This document shows, one piece after another, positions 17,400 to 26,166 of a stretch of DNA of 64,000 nucleotides. Position 1 is the first letter of the stretch; every line of letters begins with the position of its first letter. Below the pieces are notes generated by a model. It was given only the letters and a program-made list of their open reading frames with translations, did not search any database and had not been told where the DNA came from. A program made the position numbers and the translations under genes. The DNA comes from Photobacterium marinum (GTDB taxonomy: Bacteria > Pseudomonadota > Gammaproteobacteria > Enterobacterales > Vibrionaceae). Where the stretch lies: assembly GCF_000331515.1 (NCBI RefSeq), contig NZ_AMZO01000030.1:38657-102656 (forward strand). The letters are read 5' to 3'.

Positions 17400-19493
17400 T
17401 TAAGTTTTGAACTTATTTAGCTCTTTATGTAGCTCTGCAGCCTTTCCTGCAAGCTCTTCGCTGTTGTCCAGGGCTGAGTTCATACTGTCCATCACATCGG
17501 TCGCAGTATCGTTGATAACAACAACGTTACGGTTGACCTCTTCAGAAACAGCACTTTGTTCTTCAGCAGCAGAAGCGATCTGATTGTTCATATCATTGAT
17601 CACTTCAATGGCTTCATTGATTTCTTTCAGTGCCAGCTGAGCTGCCAGAGTTTCTTCTTTGGTATTCATTGCCTGTTGCTGACTTTGCTGCATAAGCTCG
17701 ACAATCGACTGAGTTTCCTGCTCCAGGCGGCTTAGCATGGTGCGGATTTCTTCTGTTGAGGTCTGGGTGCGGGTTGCCAGATTTCGAACTTCGTCGGCAA
17801 CAACAGCAAATCCTCGACCAGCTTCACCTGCTCGTGCCGCCTCAATTGCAGCGTTCAGTGCCAGCAGGTTGGTTTGATCGGCAATGCCACCGATTTCACT
17901 AAGGATGCCCTGAATCGCTGCGCTGGACTGTGCCAGATTTTGGATTTGGTTTTGAGCATCGTTAACACGTACTGCCAGATCGCCAACAGCGGTCGCAGCA
18001 TTGTTCATCTGACCCATGCCGTTAACACTGCTTGATTGAACTTGAGTTGCTGCAGCGGCTGCCTGAACAGCTGAACCTGCTACTTCTTGTGCGGTTGCAC
18101 TCATTTGGTTAATTGCGGTAGCCAGTGAGTTTACTTCACTTAGCTGTGCGTTCAGTTTGTGTTTGGAATCTTCTGCTTTGGCTTTACCGCCGTTCGCACT
18201 GTCATCAACCTGAATAGCGGTGGTCATTACAGTCTGTAGGGTAACTTGCAGGCGGCTCAGGAAGGTATTGAACCAGTGAGAAAGCTGGGCAGTTTCGTCC
18301 TGACCTTTTACTTCCAGACGGTAAGTCAGATCTCCGTCACCTTCAGCCACATCCTGGAAACGGTCAACCAGGTTCGACAGAACGTTACCGATTGAGTTAG
18401 CAATCATGGCCATGATTGCGATGCCAATTAGGGCTGTGATCAAACCGGCAATGACGCCCTGGTTGATCGCACTTTCATTTTGCTCTCCGCTCCATTTTTC
18501 GAACGCGTTAACGCTCTGAGCCAGCTTGCTGTTTGGCACAGACACCATCACAATCCATGGTGCGCCGGATGTATCTACAGAGGTAATGGCAAACTCATCA
18601 TCACCCATTGTCATGACACTTACACCGTCACGACGAGCAAGAGACTGAATATCAGACCATTTTATTGCCAGCTCACCGGTTACCTTCTTACCAACCTGAG
18701 CAGCTTTACCGCTGTTAGCCAGTACCGCACCTTTCCATGAAGTGATGATAACGTTGCCTTGGCCGTCAAACAGGTTACGCGCCAGATCTTCACTCTGTCC
18801 CTGAAGTTCAGCCAGCGAGAGGTCAAAACCCAGAGAGCCTACAATTTTGCCGTTAACTTTGATTGGCTGGCTGATTGTCGTGATCAGCTCTTGCTTGCCT
18901 CGAACCGGGTACATGTATGGTTCCATAACGAACGTTTTTCCGGTTTCGTAAGGCATCAGGTGCCAATCATCTTTTCGCTCACCGTTATTGTTCAGCTCGG
19001 TATTGGAAAAACTTTCCATCGCAACCGGGTCAAAACTATTACTGGTGTTTGGCGAGAAGAAAGGAGCCAGGTAGCCCTTGCTGTTAATCGCATCTTTTGC
19101 GCCGGCTTCAGTGCTGGCCGGCCAGGTTTTTTCTTCCCAAACCATGTAACCGGCAAAAACTGCTTCATCCTGAGCTTCAAGTGCGGCGGTAAATTGTTTG
19201 ACGATAATGTCTGCACCTGTACCACTTTCACCACTCAGTTCGATAATCGAACGAATCTGGTCAAGTGTTGCCAATACAGGGAAGAGGTTACTGGCGATAG
19301 TTTTACCTTCTTCAGTTGCAGTGGCTTCGAGATTTTGCTGTGTGGCTTCGTTTAGCTGCGCTTTTACCCTGTCCGTAACTTGTTGGTTGACATTGGTAAA
19401 TGCCCGGGTCGTCATCCCCATTGCGAAAATTAGCGTAAATGCCATTGCGATACCGGCGCTGATGGCAATACGTGTTTTTATTGTTTTGAACAC
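17400..19493 (-). CDS. Methyl-accepting chemotaxis protein with double-Cache-type sensor
   Basis: Transmembrane chemoreceptor feeding CheA/CheW. Seen: about 697 aa; TM1 about 7-28; a large periplasmic dCache-like domain (30-335) with the FDLSLAELQ and [18 protein letters not shown] segments; TM2 near 350-372; HAMP; then the signalling domain with the hairpin tip [20 protein letters not shown] and [15 protein letters not shown]. The C-terminus has no CheR-docking pentapeptide. Start: GTG at 19493, with AAGGA 6 nt upstream, preferred over a TTG six codons earlier. The ligand is unknown; dCache receptors often bind amino acids or organic acids. Confidence 0.92.
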   Translation of the reverse strand: MFKTIKTRIAISAGIAMAFTLIFAMGMTTRAFTNVNQQVTDRVKAQLNEATQQNLEATATEEGKTIASNLFPVLATLDQIRSIIELSGESGTGADIIVKQFTAALEAQDEAVFAGYMVWEEKTWPASTEAGAKDAINSKGYLAPFFSPNTSNSFDPVAMESFSNTELNNNGERKDDWHLMPYETGKTFVMEPYMYPVRGKQELITTISQPIKVNGKIVGSLGFDLSLAELQGQSEDLARNLFDGQGNVIITSWKGAVLANSGKAAQVGKKVTGELAIKWSDIQSLARRDGVSVMTMGDDEFAITSVDTSGAPWIVMVSVPNSKLAQSVNAFEKWSGEQNESAINQGVIAGLITALIGIAIMAMIANSIGNVLSNLVDRFQDVAEGDGDLTYRLEVKGQDETAQLSHWFNTFLSRLQVTLQTVMTTAIQVDDSANGGKAKAEDSKHKLNAQLSEVNSLATAINQMSATAQEVAGSAVQAAAAATQVQSSSVNGMGQMNNAATAVGDLAVRVNDAQNQIQNLAQSSAAIQGILSEIGGIADQTNLLALNAAIEAARAGEAGRGFAVVADEVRNLATRTQTSTEEIRTMLSRLEQETQSIVELMQQSQQQAMNTKEETLAAQLALKEINEAIEVINDMNNQIASAAEEQSAVSEEVNRNVVVINDTATDVMDSMNSALDNSEELAGKAAELHKELNKFKT

Positions 19494-19996
19494 GGAAAGT
19501 CCTTGTTTCAATAAATAGTTATTATGCGGCCTGAGCTAGTTACGATCTGTTCACCATTAAGTTACATTTATAAGCTGAAACAAAACGGAGAAAAACGTCA
19601 CAATCGTCCCTAAAAAGAATTGTATCGAAAAGAAATTAATGGATTATGAGGGATTGTTAATGCGGTATTGGTATAAATTGTAGGGTTATTAATATATACA
19701 TCTAAGTCCATAATATTAGGTTGATATATATTTCTGACGTTTGATGATCATTTTTTAGCTTTGTGGGCAGGTTCATTCTCTTAGTTATGAATACATAATG
19801 AGATTAGCTGGTTGAACGTCTTTGTTCTCATCAATAAATAGTTATTTGGGGTGTATTAAATTCCATCTTCACGTCTTTCTTTCCTGACCGCTCTCCCAAT
19901 TATCCTGTTGCAAGTATTTAACAAAAATGCAAATAACCACCTATGCTTAAGGCTGGCTAAAAATAGAACGGATATGCCAATTTTGGAGGTAATGTT
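19494..19996. other. Intergenic region between chemoreceptor and bacterioferritin genes
   Basis: About 500 bp, AT-rich, divergent promoters. I see no ORF, Fur box or RNA gene in it. Confidence 0.45.
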
Positions 19997-20461
19997 ATGC
20001 AAGGCAACAATCAAGTGCTCGGTTATTTAAACCAGGTGCTTACTATTGAGCTGACATCAATCAACCAATACTTTTTGCACGCAAGGATGTTCCGGAACTG
20101 GGGGTTGAATGAGCTTGATGAGAAGGAATATAAGAAGTCGATCAAAGATATGAAGCAGGCGGATGATTTGATCGAACGCATTCTTTTTCTTGAAGGTTTA
20201 CCAAACCTTCAACATCTGGAGAAGCTGAGAATCGGTGAAGATGCTGAAGAGATGTTGCAGTGTGATCTGGATTTGCAGATGGAGCAGTTAACACTTCTGC
20301 GCGAAGCCATCGCTTATTGTGAATCTGAAAGTGATTATGTTAGCCGTGAATTATTGGAAGATATTTTAACCTATGAAGAAGAGCATGTTGATTGGATAGA
20401 AACTCAACAAGAACTTCTAAGAAATATTGGTACTGAGAATTATTTGCAATCGCAAATGTAA
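19997..20461 (+). CDS. bfr: Bacterioferritin subunit with haem ligand but degraded ferroxidase centre
   Basis: Cytosolic iron-storage cage subunit. Seen: 154 aa, aligning with E. coli Bfr without gaps to residue 130. Haem-ligating Met52 is kept. Of the six diiron residues, Glu18, Glu127 and His130 remain, while Glu51 is Asp, His54 is Gln and Glu94 is Gln. The intrasubunit ferroxidase site should therefore be weak or dead. GGAGG lies 7 nt before the ATG. The second bfr gene begins 18 bp after the stop, in the same operon, with the opposite pattern, so the two probably co-assemble. Confidence 0.93.
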   Translation: MQGNNQVLGYLNQVLTIELTSINQYFLHARMFRNWGLNELDEKEYKKSIKDMKQADDLIERILFLEGLPNLQHLEKLRIGEDAEEMLQCDLDLQMEQLTLLREAIAYCESESDYVSRELLEDILTYEEEHVDWIETQQELLRNIGTENYLQSQM

Positions 20462-20479
20462 AAGGGACAGGTGGTCGAG

Positions 20480-20950
20480 ATGAAAGGTAATCAGAAAATT
20501 ATCGATTCGCTTAATGAGCTATTAATTGGTGAACTAACCGCAATGGATCAATATTTCATCCATTCCCGTATGTATCAGGATTGGGGATTGGATAAATTAT
20601 ATGAACGCATTGATCATGAGTTTGATGATGAAAAGGGTCATGCCTCTCGCTTAATTGAACGTATTTTATTTTTAGAGGGCATACCTGACCTTAGTAAGCG
20701 TGAAGGGCTGAAGATTGGTAAAGATGTTCCAGAAATGCTCGAAAATGATTTGTTACTTGAGTATTCGGTTGACTCAGCCCTCAAAGATGCGATCAAACAG
20801 GCAGAAGATGCCCAGGATTACCAGACCCGTGAAATCCTAGAAGTGATGCTGGCAGATACTGAGGAAGATCATGCTTACTGGTTGGAGAAGCAGTTGGGAT
20901 TGATTAAAAAGATTGGTTTGCCGAATTACCTTCAGTCTCAAATGGGGTAG
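20480..20950 (+). CDS. bfr: Bacterioferritin subunit with intact ferroxidase centre but no haem ligand
   Basis: Seen: 156 aa from the ATG at 20480 (AGGTGG 5 nt upstream; a GTG 9 bp earlier overlaps that site). Diiron residues Glu18, Glu51, His54, Glu94 and an EEDH motif, shifted by a one-residue insertion (Glu128, His131), are all present. Position 52 is Lys instead of haem-binding Met. It should oxidise Fe(II) but not bind haem alone. Mixed cages of such paired subunits are known from other bacteria (Magnetospirillum Bfr1/Bfr2, Pseudomonas FtnA/BfrB-type), so the partner would supply haem for iron release. Confidence 0.93.
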   Translation: MKGNQKIIDSLNELLIGELTAMDQYFIHSRMYQDWGLDKLYERIDHEFDDEKGHASRLIERILFLEGIPDLSKREGLKIGKDVPEMLENDLLLEYSVDSALKDAIKQAEDAQDYQTREILEVMLADTEEDHAYWLEKQLGLIKKIGLPNYLQSQMG

Positions 20951-20989
20951 GGCCTCTACTTCAGAAGCCGAGCATATAAAAATGAAAAC

Positions 20990-21025
20990 CCGAGGCTAAC
21001 TGTATTAGAAGCCTCGGATTTTTTC
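20990..21025 (+). terminator. Intrinsic terminator of the bfr operon
   Basis: Stem CCGAGGCT/AGCCTCGG (12-nt loop) followed by ATTTTTTCTT, just past the second bfr stop. Confidence 0.85.
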
Positions 21026-21044
21026 TTACGCTTGGGGACATGCT

Positions 21045-23540
21045 CTAGTCTTTTTGTTTTTTGCTTCGCTTTGTGTCTTCGTTTTCTGGGTTTTTGGCTT
21101 TGTTCATTCGTTTAATGCGGGCCAGTACTGCGCCGTTAATGCTGCTGGCCGGGTAGCGCTGTTTGTCATCAAGTTTGCCCATTTCTTTGTCTGTCAGCAG
21201 TGTCATAACCTGATCGAGATGATCGACTGTCCAGATATGGAATTCACCTTTATCGACAGCCTGGCGGACTTTCTGATTAATCATTAGGTGAGCAGTATTG
21301 GTTTTCGGAATGATGACTCCCTGCCCTCCGGTCAACCCTCTTGCACTGCAAATTTCAAAGAAGCCCTCAATTTTTTCGTTTACGCCACCAATGGCTTCAA
21401 CATTACCGTGCTGGTCGATGGCTCCGGTCAGGGCAATGCCTTGTTTGAGAGGTACTTGAGCTATCGCGGATATCAAGGCGCACAGCTCTGCTGTTGAGGC
21501 GCTGTCTCCGTCAACCATGCCATGGGACTGCTCGAAAGTGAGAGTCGCGGAGAAAGATAAAGGCTCTCGCTGTTCATATTGCTGGCGCATAAATGCTGTC
21601 AGGATCATGATCCCTTTGGAGTGGCTGGGGCCGCTGAGGCTGACTTCACGTTCAATGTTAATAACGTTCCCCTGACCAAGGTGAACTGCCGCCGTAATGC
21701 GGGTAGGGCGGCCAAACATACTGTCATCAATACGATAGACGGAGAGTCCATTTACCTGACCTACACGCATGCCTTCAGTTTCAATTTTGCTGATGCCGCG
21801 GTGAATGCTCTCGGTGATTAGCTCTTTGTAATAACCGGTACGGTAATCCTTCTCATCAATGGCTTTTTCAATATGTTCGAGTGCTATGACATCCTGGTTT
21901 TGTTCACCTGCCCAGTAATTACTTTCAAGGATCATGCTGTTGATATCACCTTGATGCAGAGTCAGTTTTTCTCCATCTTCTACCTGTCTTGCCGCATATT
22001 CGATGATGCGAGCAACGGCTTCATTGCTCAGAGGGCGTGTTTGAGATTCTTTTTGAAGATGCCTGATGAATTTTGCGTACATCTGGCAGGCTTCTGGGGT
22101 TCTGTCGATCTCTTCGGCGCAGTCTGCCTGCACTTTAAACAACTGGCTGAAATCCGGATCGTATTGTTTCAGCAGGTAGTAGAACAAACGGCTGCCGAAC
22201 AGGATCACCTTGATATCAACCGGAGCGACATCAGGCTCAAGGCTGGCGATAGAATTAATACTTAGCAATTGTTCCAGCGGCTGAATACGCAGCTCTTTTG
22301 AAAGTAGTGTGCGCTTAATAACATCCCAGACGAAGGGTTTATTCAGCAACTGGTTTACATCCAGCAACAGATAGCCGCCGTTGGCGCGATGGAAAGCGCC
22401 GGGCTTGATCAGGGTAAAGTTGGTGACAAATGCACCGAATTCCCCTCGGTGCTCGATGCGGCCGAACAGGTTAACGAAGGTCGGGTTATCTTCATAAATT
22501 ACCGGGATCCCTTCGGTTTTGCTGTTATCGACAATGATATTGACGTCATAGACGGTGAACGGACTGAAGCTGAGTTTCTGCCCGGTATATTCGTTGATTT
22601 CGGTTTCCAGGCTACCGCTGAAGAGCGGAATATTGTCGAGTACATGTTGTTTCAATTTCTGGGTATACTTATTGACCGACTCTATTTCCAGCAGTTCTGC
22701 GGGAAGTTGCCCGGCGAGGTAATCAAGGGTTATGCCTACACATTCACGCTCCAGCTTTTCTTTTTTTGCTCGCATTTCCTGATCCCAGATAGGGACCTGC
22801 TTGAGCAGGTTAACCACCATAAACCGGAGTTCTTCAATATCGTTGTTTATCTGTTCCTGCTCTTTGAGGGAAAGTTTGGAAAACGCTTCCTTGCTCATCA
22901 CTTCATCATTACGTACAGGATGGATCAGATAGCCATTGCGGGAGCGCTTCAGTACACATTGTTTTTCATCGGCTTTCTTTTCTATGGCTTGAAAAGCGGC
23001 TATTTCTTTTTCATTTAATTCGTTTTGGAGCAGATCGGTTTCCCGGATCAGATTTTCGTTTTGTAAGGCTGCCGGAACAGTGATTTTCAACTCATCAATC
23101 AGCTGTTGGACTTTTTTCTTCAGTACCTTTCCCATTCCGGCCGGTAACCTGAGAATGCTTGGCTTGTTGTTTTCGCGGAAATTATTGACGTAGCACCAGT
23201 CATACACTTGCTTATTTTTGTCTATATTTTCAGCCAAAAGGCGTTGGGTTACTGAGTGTTTGCCGAGTCCGGTAGATCCCATCACATAGATGTTGAAACC
23301 TTTGGAAGGGATTCCCATTCCGAGTTTTATCGCATTGACGGCACGGTCGAGTCCGAGCGGTGTGTTGATCGGTTCTATGTCATCGGTGGTAGTGAAGTCA
23401 AAAAGCCCGGGATCACAGGGATGATAGAGTTCAGTAGATGAGAGTTTTCGGGCCTCGGTGAGCGGCGTCATTTGAGCCGTCTGATGACCTTGGTTCATAT
23501 CCATATATTGTCTACTGGCCTTAGGAGAAAATTCTTTCAT
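21045..23540 (-). CDS. Lon-family ATP-dependent protease (YcbZ/LonB-like)
   Basis: AAA+ serine protease. Seen: about 831 aa. Walker A GSTGLGKHS near residue 90; a long coiled-coil insertion (about 140-260, charged, KEKE-rich); AAA core with NGGYLLLDVNQLL as Walker B; and a C-terminal Lon protease domain with Ser680 in HGMVDGDSAS and Lys723 in GGVNEKIEG, 43 residues apart as in Lon. It lacks the Lon N-terminal substrate domain. Start: ATG at 23540 with GGTGG 9 nt upstream; a TTG 51 bp earlier is less likely. Divergent from the PHP gene. Confidence 0.9.
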   Translation of the reverse strand: MKEFSPKASRQYMDMNQGHQTAQMTPLTEARKLSSTELYHPCDPGLFDFTTTDDIEPINTPLGLDRAVNAIKLGMGIPSKGFNIYVMGSTGLGKHSVTQRLLAENIDKNKQVYDWCYVNNFRENNKPSILRLPAGMGKVLKKKVQQLIDELKITVPAALQNENLIRETDLLQNELNEKEIAAFQAIEKKADEKQCVLKRSRNGYLIHPVRNDEVMSKEAFSKLSLKEQEQINNDIEELRFMVVNLLKQVPIWDQEMRAKKEKLERECVGITLDYLAGQLPAELLEIESVNKYTQKLKQHVLDNIPLFSGSLETEINEYTGQKLSFSPFTVYDVNIIVDNSKTEGIPVIYEDNPTFVNLFGRIEHRGEFGAFVTNFTLIKPGAFHRANGGYLLLDVNQLLNKPFVWDVIKRTLLSKELRIQPLEQLLSINSIASLEPDVAPVDIKVILFGSRLFYYLLKQYDPDFSQLFKVQADCAEEIDRTPEACQMYAKFIRHLQKESQTRPLSNEAVARIIEYAARQVEDGEKLTLHQGDINSMILESNYWAGEQNQDVIALEHIEKAIDEKDYRTGYYKELITESIHRGISKIETEGMRVGQVNGLSVYRIDDSMFGRPTRITAAVHLGQGNVINIEREVSLSGPSHSKGIMILTAFMRQQYEQREPLSFSATLTFEQSHGMVDGDSASTAELCALISAIAQVPLKQGIALTGAIDQHGNVEAIGGVNEKIEGFFEICSARGLTGGQGVIIPKTNTAHLMINQKVRQAVDKGEFHIWTVDHLDQVMTLLTDKEMGKLDDKQRYPASSINGAVLARIKRMNKAKNPENEDTKRSKKQKD

Positions 23541-23646
23541 AGCGAAATGCCACCGATCATTATTATTGGTCACGCTTGCTCTATTAACCAATAGCAGCTG
23601 ATTCTGAGAATGCTTGATCTCTTCTATTATTTATGTGGAGGCGATC

Positions 23647-24393
23647 ATGATTGAGTTTGACAAGATTTCTGATTTTTTCTCGGAATTCTATGATTTTAAG
23701 TTGAGTGACGAGCGCAGCTATTTTGACTTTCACCTTCATACCACGCAGGCAAAAAGGCGTGGTAGCCTGCCTTTTTACCTCGAATTTCTGAAGGATAAAC
23801 ATCATCTGATAGCCATTACTGATCATAACGAAATCAAAGGGGCAATATCGGTTGCCGAAGCGGGGATTAACAATGTTCCGGCTATCGAGCTGGCCTGTAA
23901 GGATGGTTTTGAAATCCTGATTTATTTTCGCAAGCTACAGGATTTGGAAGATTTTTATATCCGTGAGGTGGAATGTCGTAAGCATTTTTGCCGGATGGAG
24001 AGAACTGACAAGGATATAGAATACTACCTTGATGTCCTGGTAGGGCGTGATTGTTATCTATCGATCCCTCATATCAATGGATTAGCAGGACATAACTATC
24101 TGCAAAACAAACCCTATATCAAGAAAATACTTACCCGGGTGGATGCCATTGAAACCTACAACCACAGCTTGCCTAAGAACCGTAATATCAATGCGCAGAT
24201 CATCCGACGAAGCTATGAGCTTGATGCGACCTTTGGCAGTGACAGCTGTACAAATCGGGATATCGAGTCCTTTTATCGCCTGTTAAACCAGGAGCTCAGG
24301 CGCCAACATAAGTGGATGGAAAGCCTGAAGCTACCACTGGGTTCGGATCGGCTATATAAACCATCGTCATCGCACAAAGGAAATTCGGATTAA
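23647..24393 (+). CDS. PHP-domain phosphoesterase-like protein
   Basis: The PHP fold is a trinuclear metal phosphoesterase found in histidinol phosphatases, polymerase subunits and nucleotide phosphodiesterases. Seen: 248 aa; metal motifs DFHLHTT, ITDHNE, the late SIPHING and GSDS, so the active site looks complete. No fused domain. Substrate unknown. Start: ATG at 23647, with GGAGG 5 nt upstream; the frame is open 33 bp earlier but without a site. Its promoter region is only about 100 bp, shared with the Lon-family gene. A 6-bp hairpin at 24454-24470 follows. Confidence 0.85.
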   Translation: MIEFDKISDFFSEFYDFKLSDERSYFDFHLHTTQAKRRGSLPFYLEFLKDKHHLIAITDHNEIKGAISVAEAGINNVPAIELACKDGFEILIYFRKLQDLEDFYIREVECRKHFCRMERTDKDIEYYLDVLVGRDCYLSIPHINGLAGHNYLQNKPYIKKILTRVDAIETYNHSLPKNRNINAQIIRRSYELDATFGSDSCTNRDIESFYRLLNQELRRQHKWMESLKLPLGSDRLYKPSSSHKGNSD

Positions 24394-24505
24394 TTACCGG
24401 CTTTGGTATTACTCCAAATATCCGGGGTTGACTAAAGTTGGTATGAGTCACAGGTGTGGGGCCGCCACACTTATTGCTTTGCTGTACTGCAAGTAAGGAG
24501 TCATT

Positions 24506-24964
24506 ATGAATGGCAGTGAAAAACAACAAGTGGTTGATTTGTTGAATAACATTATGGAGTTTGAGTTAGCCGGTGTGGTGCGGTACACCCATTACTCTTT
24601 GATGGTGTTCGGTTATAACCGGATCCCGATTGTTTCCTGGCTGAAGGGCAATGCTGATGAGAGCCTAATCCACGCTCATAAAGCTGGTGAGATGGTGACG
24701 CTGCTGGGAGGACATCCGTCGCTCAAAGTCGGGCCTTTACTGGAGACGCACAAGCACGACATCGGCGATATTCTGCGTGAAAGCCTGGAGCATGAAAAGG
24801 CTGCATTAGCTTTATATTACAAATTATTGCATTTGGCTGAAGGTCAATCGGTATTGTTAGAAGAGTACGCCAGGCAGATGATTAGCGAGGAAGAGCTTCA
24901 TCTTGATGATGTTGATAAAATGTTAAGAAAACCGGGGGAGACGAAACCATTTCATACCGATTAG
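24506..24964 (+). CDS. Ferritin-like diiron protein (bacterioferritin-related)
   Basis: Seen: 152 aa four-helix-bundle protein. Glu and ExxH-type ligands sit in NIMEFELAGVVRYTHYS, ADESLIHAHKAGEMV, ESLEHEKAAL and ISEEELHLDDV, in the order of a ferritin-like diiron site. It is more divergent from Bfr than the two subunits at 20 kb and has no Bfr-type haem Met. Excellent ribosome-binding site (AAGGAG). Possible roles are iron storage, peroxide removal or electron transfer; which one cannot be read from the sequence. Third iron protein within 5 kb. Confidence 0.75.
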   Translation: MNGSEKQQVVDLLNNIMEFELAGVVRYTHYSLMVFGYNRIPIVSWLKGNADESLIHAHKAGEMVTLLGGHPSLKVGPLLETHKHDIGDILRESLEHEKAALALYYKLLHLAEGQSVLLEEYARQMISEEELHLDDVDKMLRKPGETKPFHTD

Positions 24965-25410
24965 CAAAACATACAACGCTTCTGCAGGCAGCAGGGATGC
25001 TGCACGTACATACCTGACTTACTTTTCGCATATATATACATTTCATCTCTATTCACTTGGCCGAACTGGTTGTTTTTTACACTCAGAATGAGATCCTGCT
25101 TACACATTTTTTGACCAGCTGATCGGATGAGATCAGATTTCATCAATAACTTAAAATACCAGGTGCTTTCAGTCTGAAGTCATATCGTACTGCTATCTTA
25201 TTGAGTAATCACATTTTTTAGCTTTCCATTCTACAATGAAATATTTTCGTTAGAAGCTGCTAGCGTATTTTGTTCAAAATAAAAGCGATTTTAGTTATTA
25301 AATGCTGTGTTAATATGGTCGTTATGAATATACAGTCGCAATTTTGAGATTAAGTCTCATCTTTCTGAATTCATAAGAATTATACAGAGAAATAATTAAG
25401 GATAATGCAA
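24965..25410. other. Intergenic region before outer-membrane gene
   Basis: About 445 bp. I see a GC-rich hairpin (GCAGCA/TGCTGC near 24988) without T run, then AT-rich sequence with the outer-membrane gene's promoter. A 61-codon - strand frame here has no coding features. Confidence 0.4.
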
Positions 25411-26058
25411 GTGAAAAAATCAGTGTTAGCAGCATTATTAGCTACAGCTCCGTTTATGGCTTCAGCTGACATGCTTATCGGTGGTGATGTTGAAGTTAAC
25501 ATGTGGCAGCAGTCACATAATTTTGCGGGTTCTAAAGTTGATGGTGATGACACGAGTTTCACCTTTGAAGCCTCTCTAGAGCATTTTGTGCCACTTATTC
25601 CTAACTTCAAAATTGGTCAGTCGTCGGTAGATAACAGTGAATACGCTTACACTAAGCGTGACTATACACTTTACTACGAGTTTTTGGATAACGATCTGGT
25701 CTCTCTGGATGCCGGTATTGGCCTGTCTGAATTTGCTGACGGCGAAATTAAAAAAGTGGGTCTGAAGCTTGAAGACTTCAGTGGTTACCTTCCTCACGTT
25801 TACGCGGCTGCAGAAGTTGGCCTGCCAATGACACCACTCTTTGTTTTTGCGAAAGGTAACGGTATCTCTTACGACGATAACACTATGTTTGATGCGTCTG
25901 TAGGTGTTCAGTACTCTATCGGCCTTTATGCGTTTGATCTGGAACTGCAGGCGGGTTACCGCATTCATAACTTTGACTTCCAGGACTTTGACGATCTGAA
26001 GACTGATCTGGATTCTAAGACAGATGGTCTGTTTGCCGGTGTAAACATCGACTTCTAA
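25411..26058 (+). CDS. Outer-membrane beta-barrel protein, TIGR04219-like
   Basis: Seen: 216 aa; signal peptide MKKSVLAALLATAPFMASA; alternating hydrophobic beta-strand pattern, many Tyr and Asp residues, and a terminal Phe (NIDF) as needed for barrel assembly. It resembles the TIGR04219 family common in Vibrio and Shewanella, whose function is unknown. Start: GTG at 25411, since AAGGA is 8 nt upstream and the signal peptide then begins MKK; the ATG at 25405 is only 2 nt from that site. A strong terminator follows. Confidence 0.85.
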   Translation: MKKSVLAALLATAPFMASADMLIGGDVEVNMWQQSHNFAGSKVDGDDTSFTFEASLEHFVPLIPNFKIGQSSVDNSEYAYTKRDYTLYYEFLDNDLVSLDAGIGLSEFADGEIKKVGLKLEDFSGYLPHVYAAAEVGLPMTPLFVFAKGNGISYDDNTMFDASVGVQYSIGLYAFDLELQAGYRIHNFDFQDFDDLKTDLDSKTDGLFAGVNIDF

Positions 26059-26121
26059 GGATTACCTTAGTTAATTGCTTTCCCTTTCGACGCTTCGTTC
26101 GGGAAAGTATGCTGAATAAGT

Positions 26122-26161
26122 CGCCCCTTGCTGATGTTATTGCAGCAGGGGGCGTTTTTTT
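26122..26161 (+). terminator. Strong intrinsic terminator
   Basis: Stem CGCCCCTTGCTG/CAGCAGGGGGCG, 9-nt loop, followed by T7. It ends the outer-membrane gene and faces the P450 gene. Confidence 0.93.
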
Positions 26162-26166
26162 GCCTG

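Noticed and set aside
18759..19355. A 198-codon + strand frame opposite the chemoreceptor gene
   Set aside because: Antisense shadow of a strong coding region.
22389..23018. A 209-codon + strand frame opposite the Lon-family gene
   Set aside because: It is antisense to a clearly coding domain, has no ribosome-binding site and no recognisable composition.
24961..25146. A 61-codon - strand frame after the ferritin-like gene
   Set aside because: No ribosome-binding site, no homology, and it begins in non-coding AT-rich sequence.
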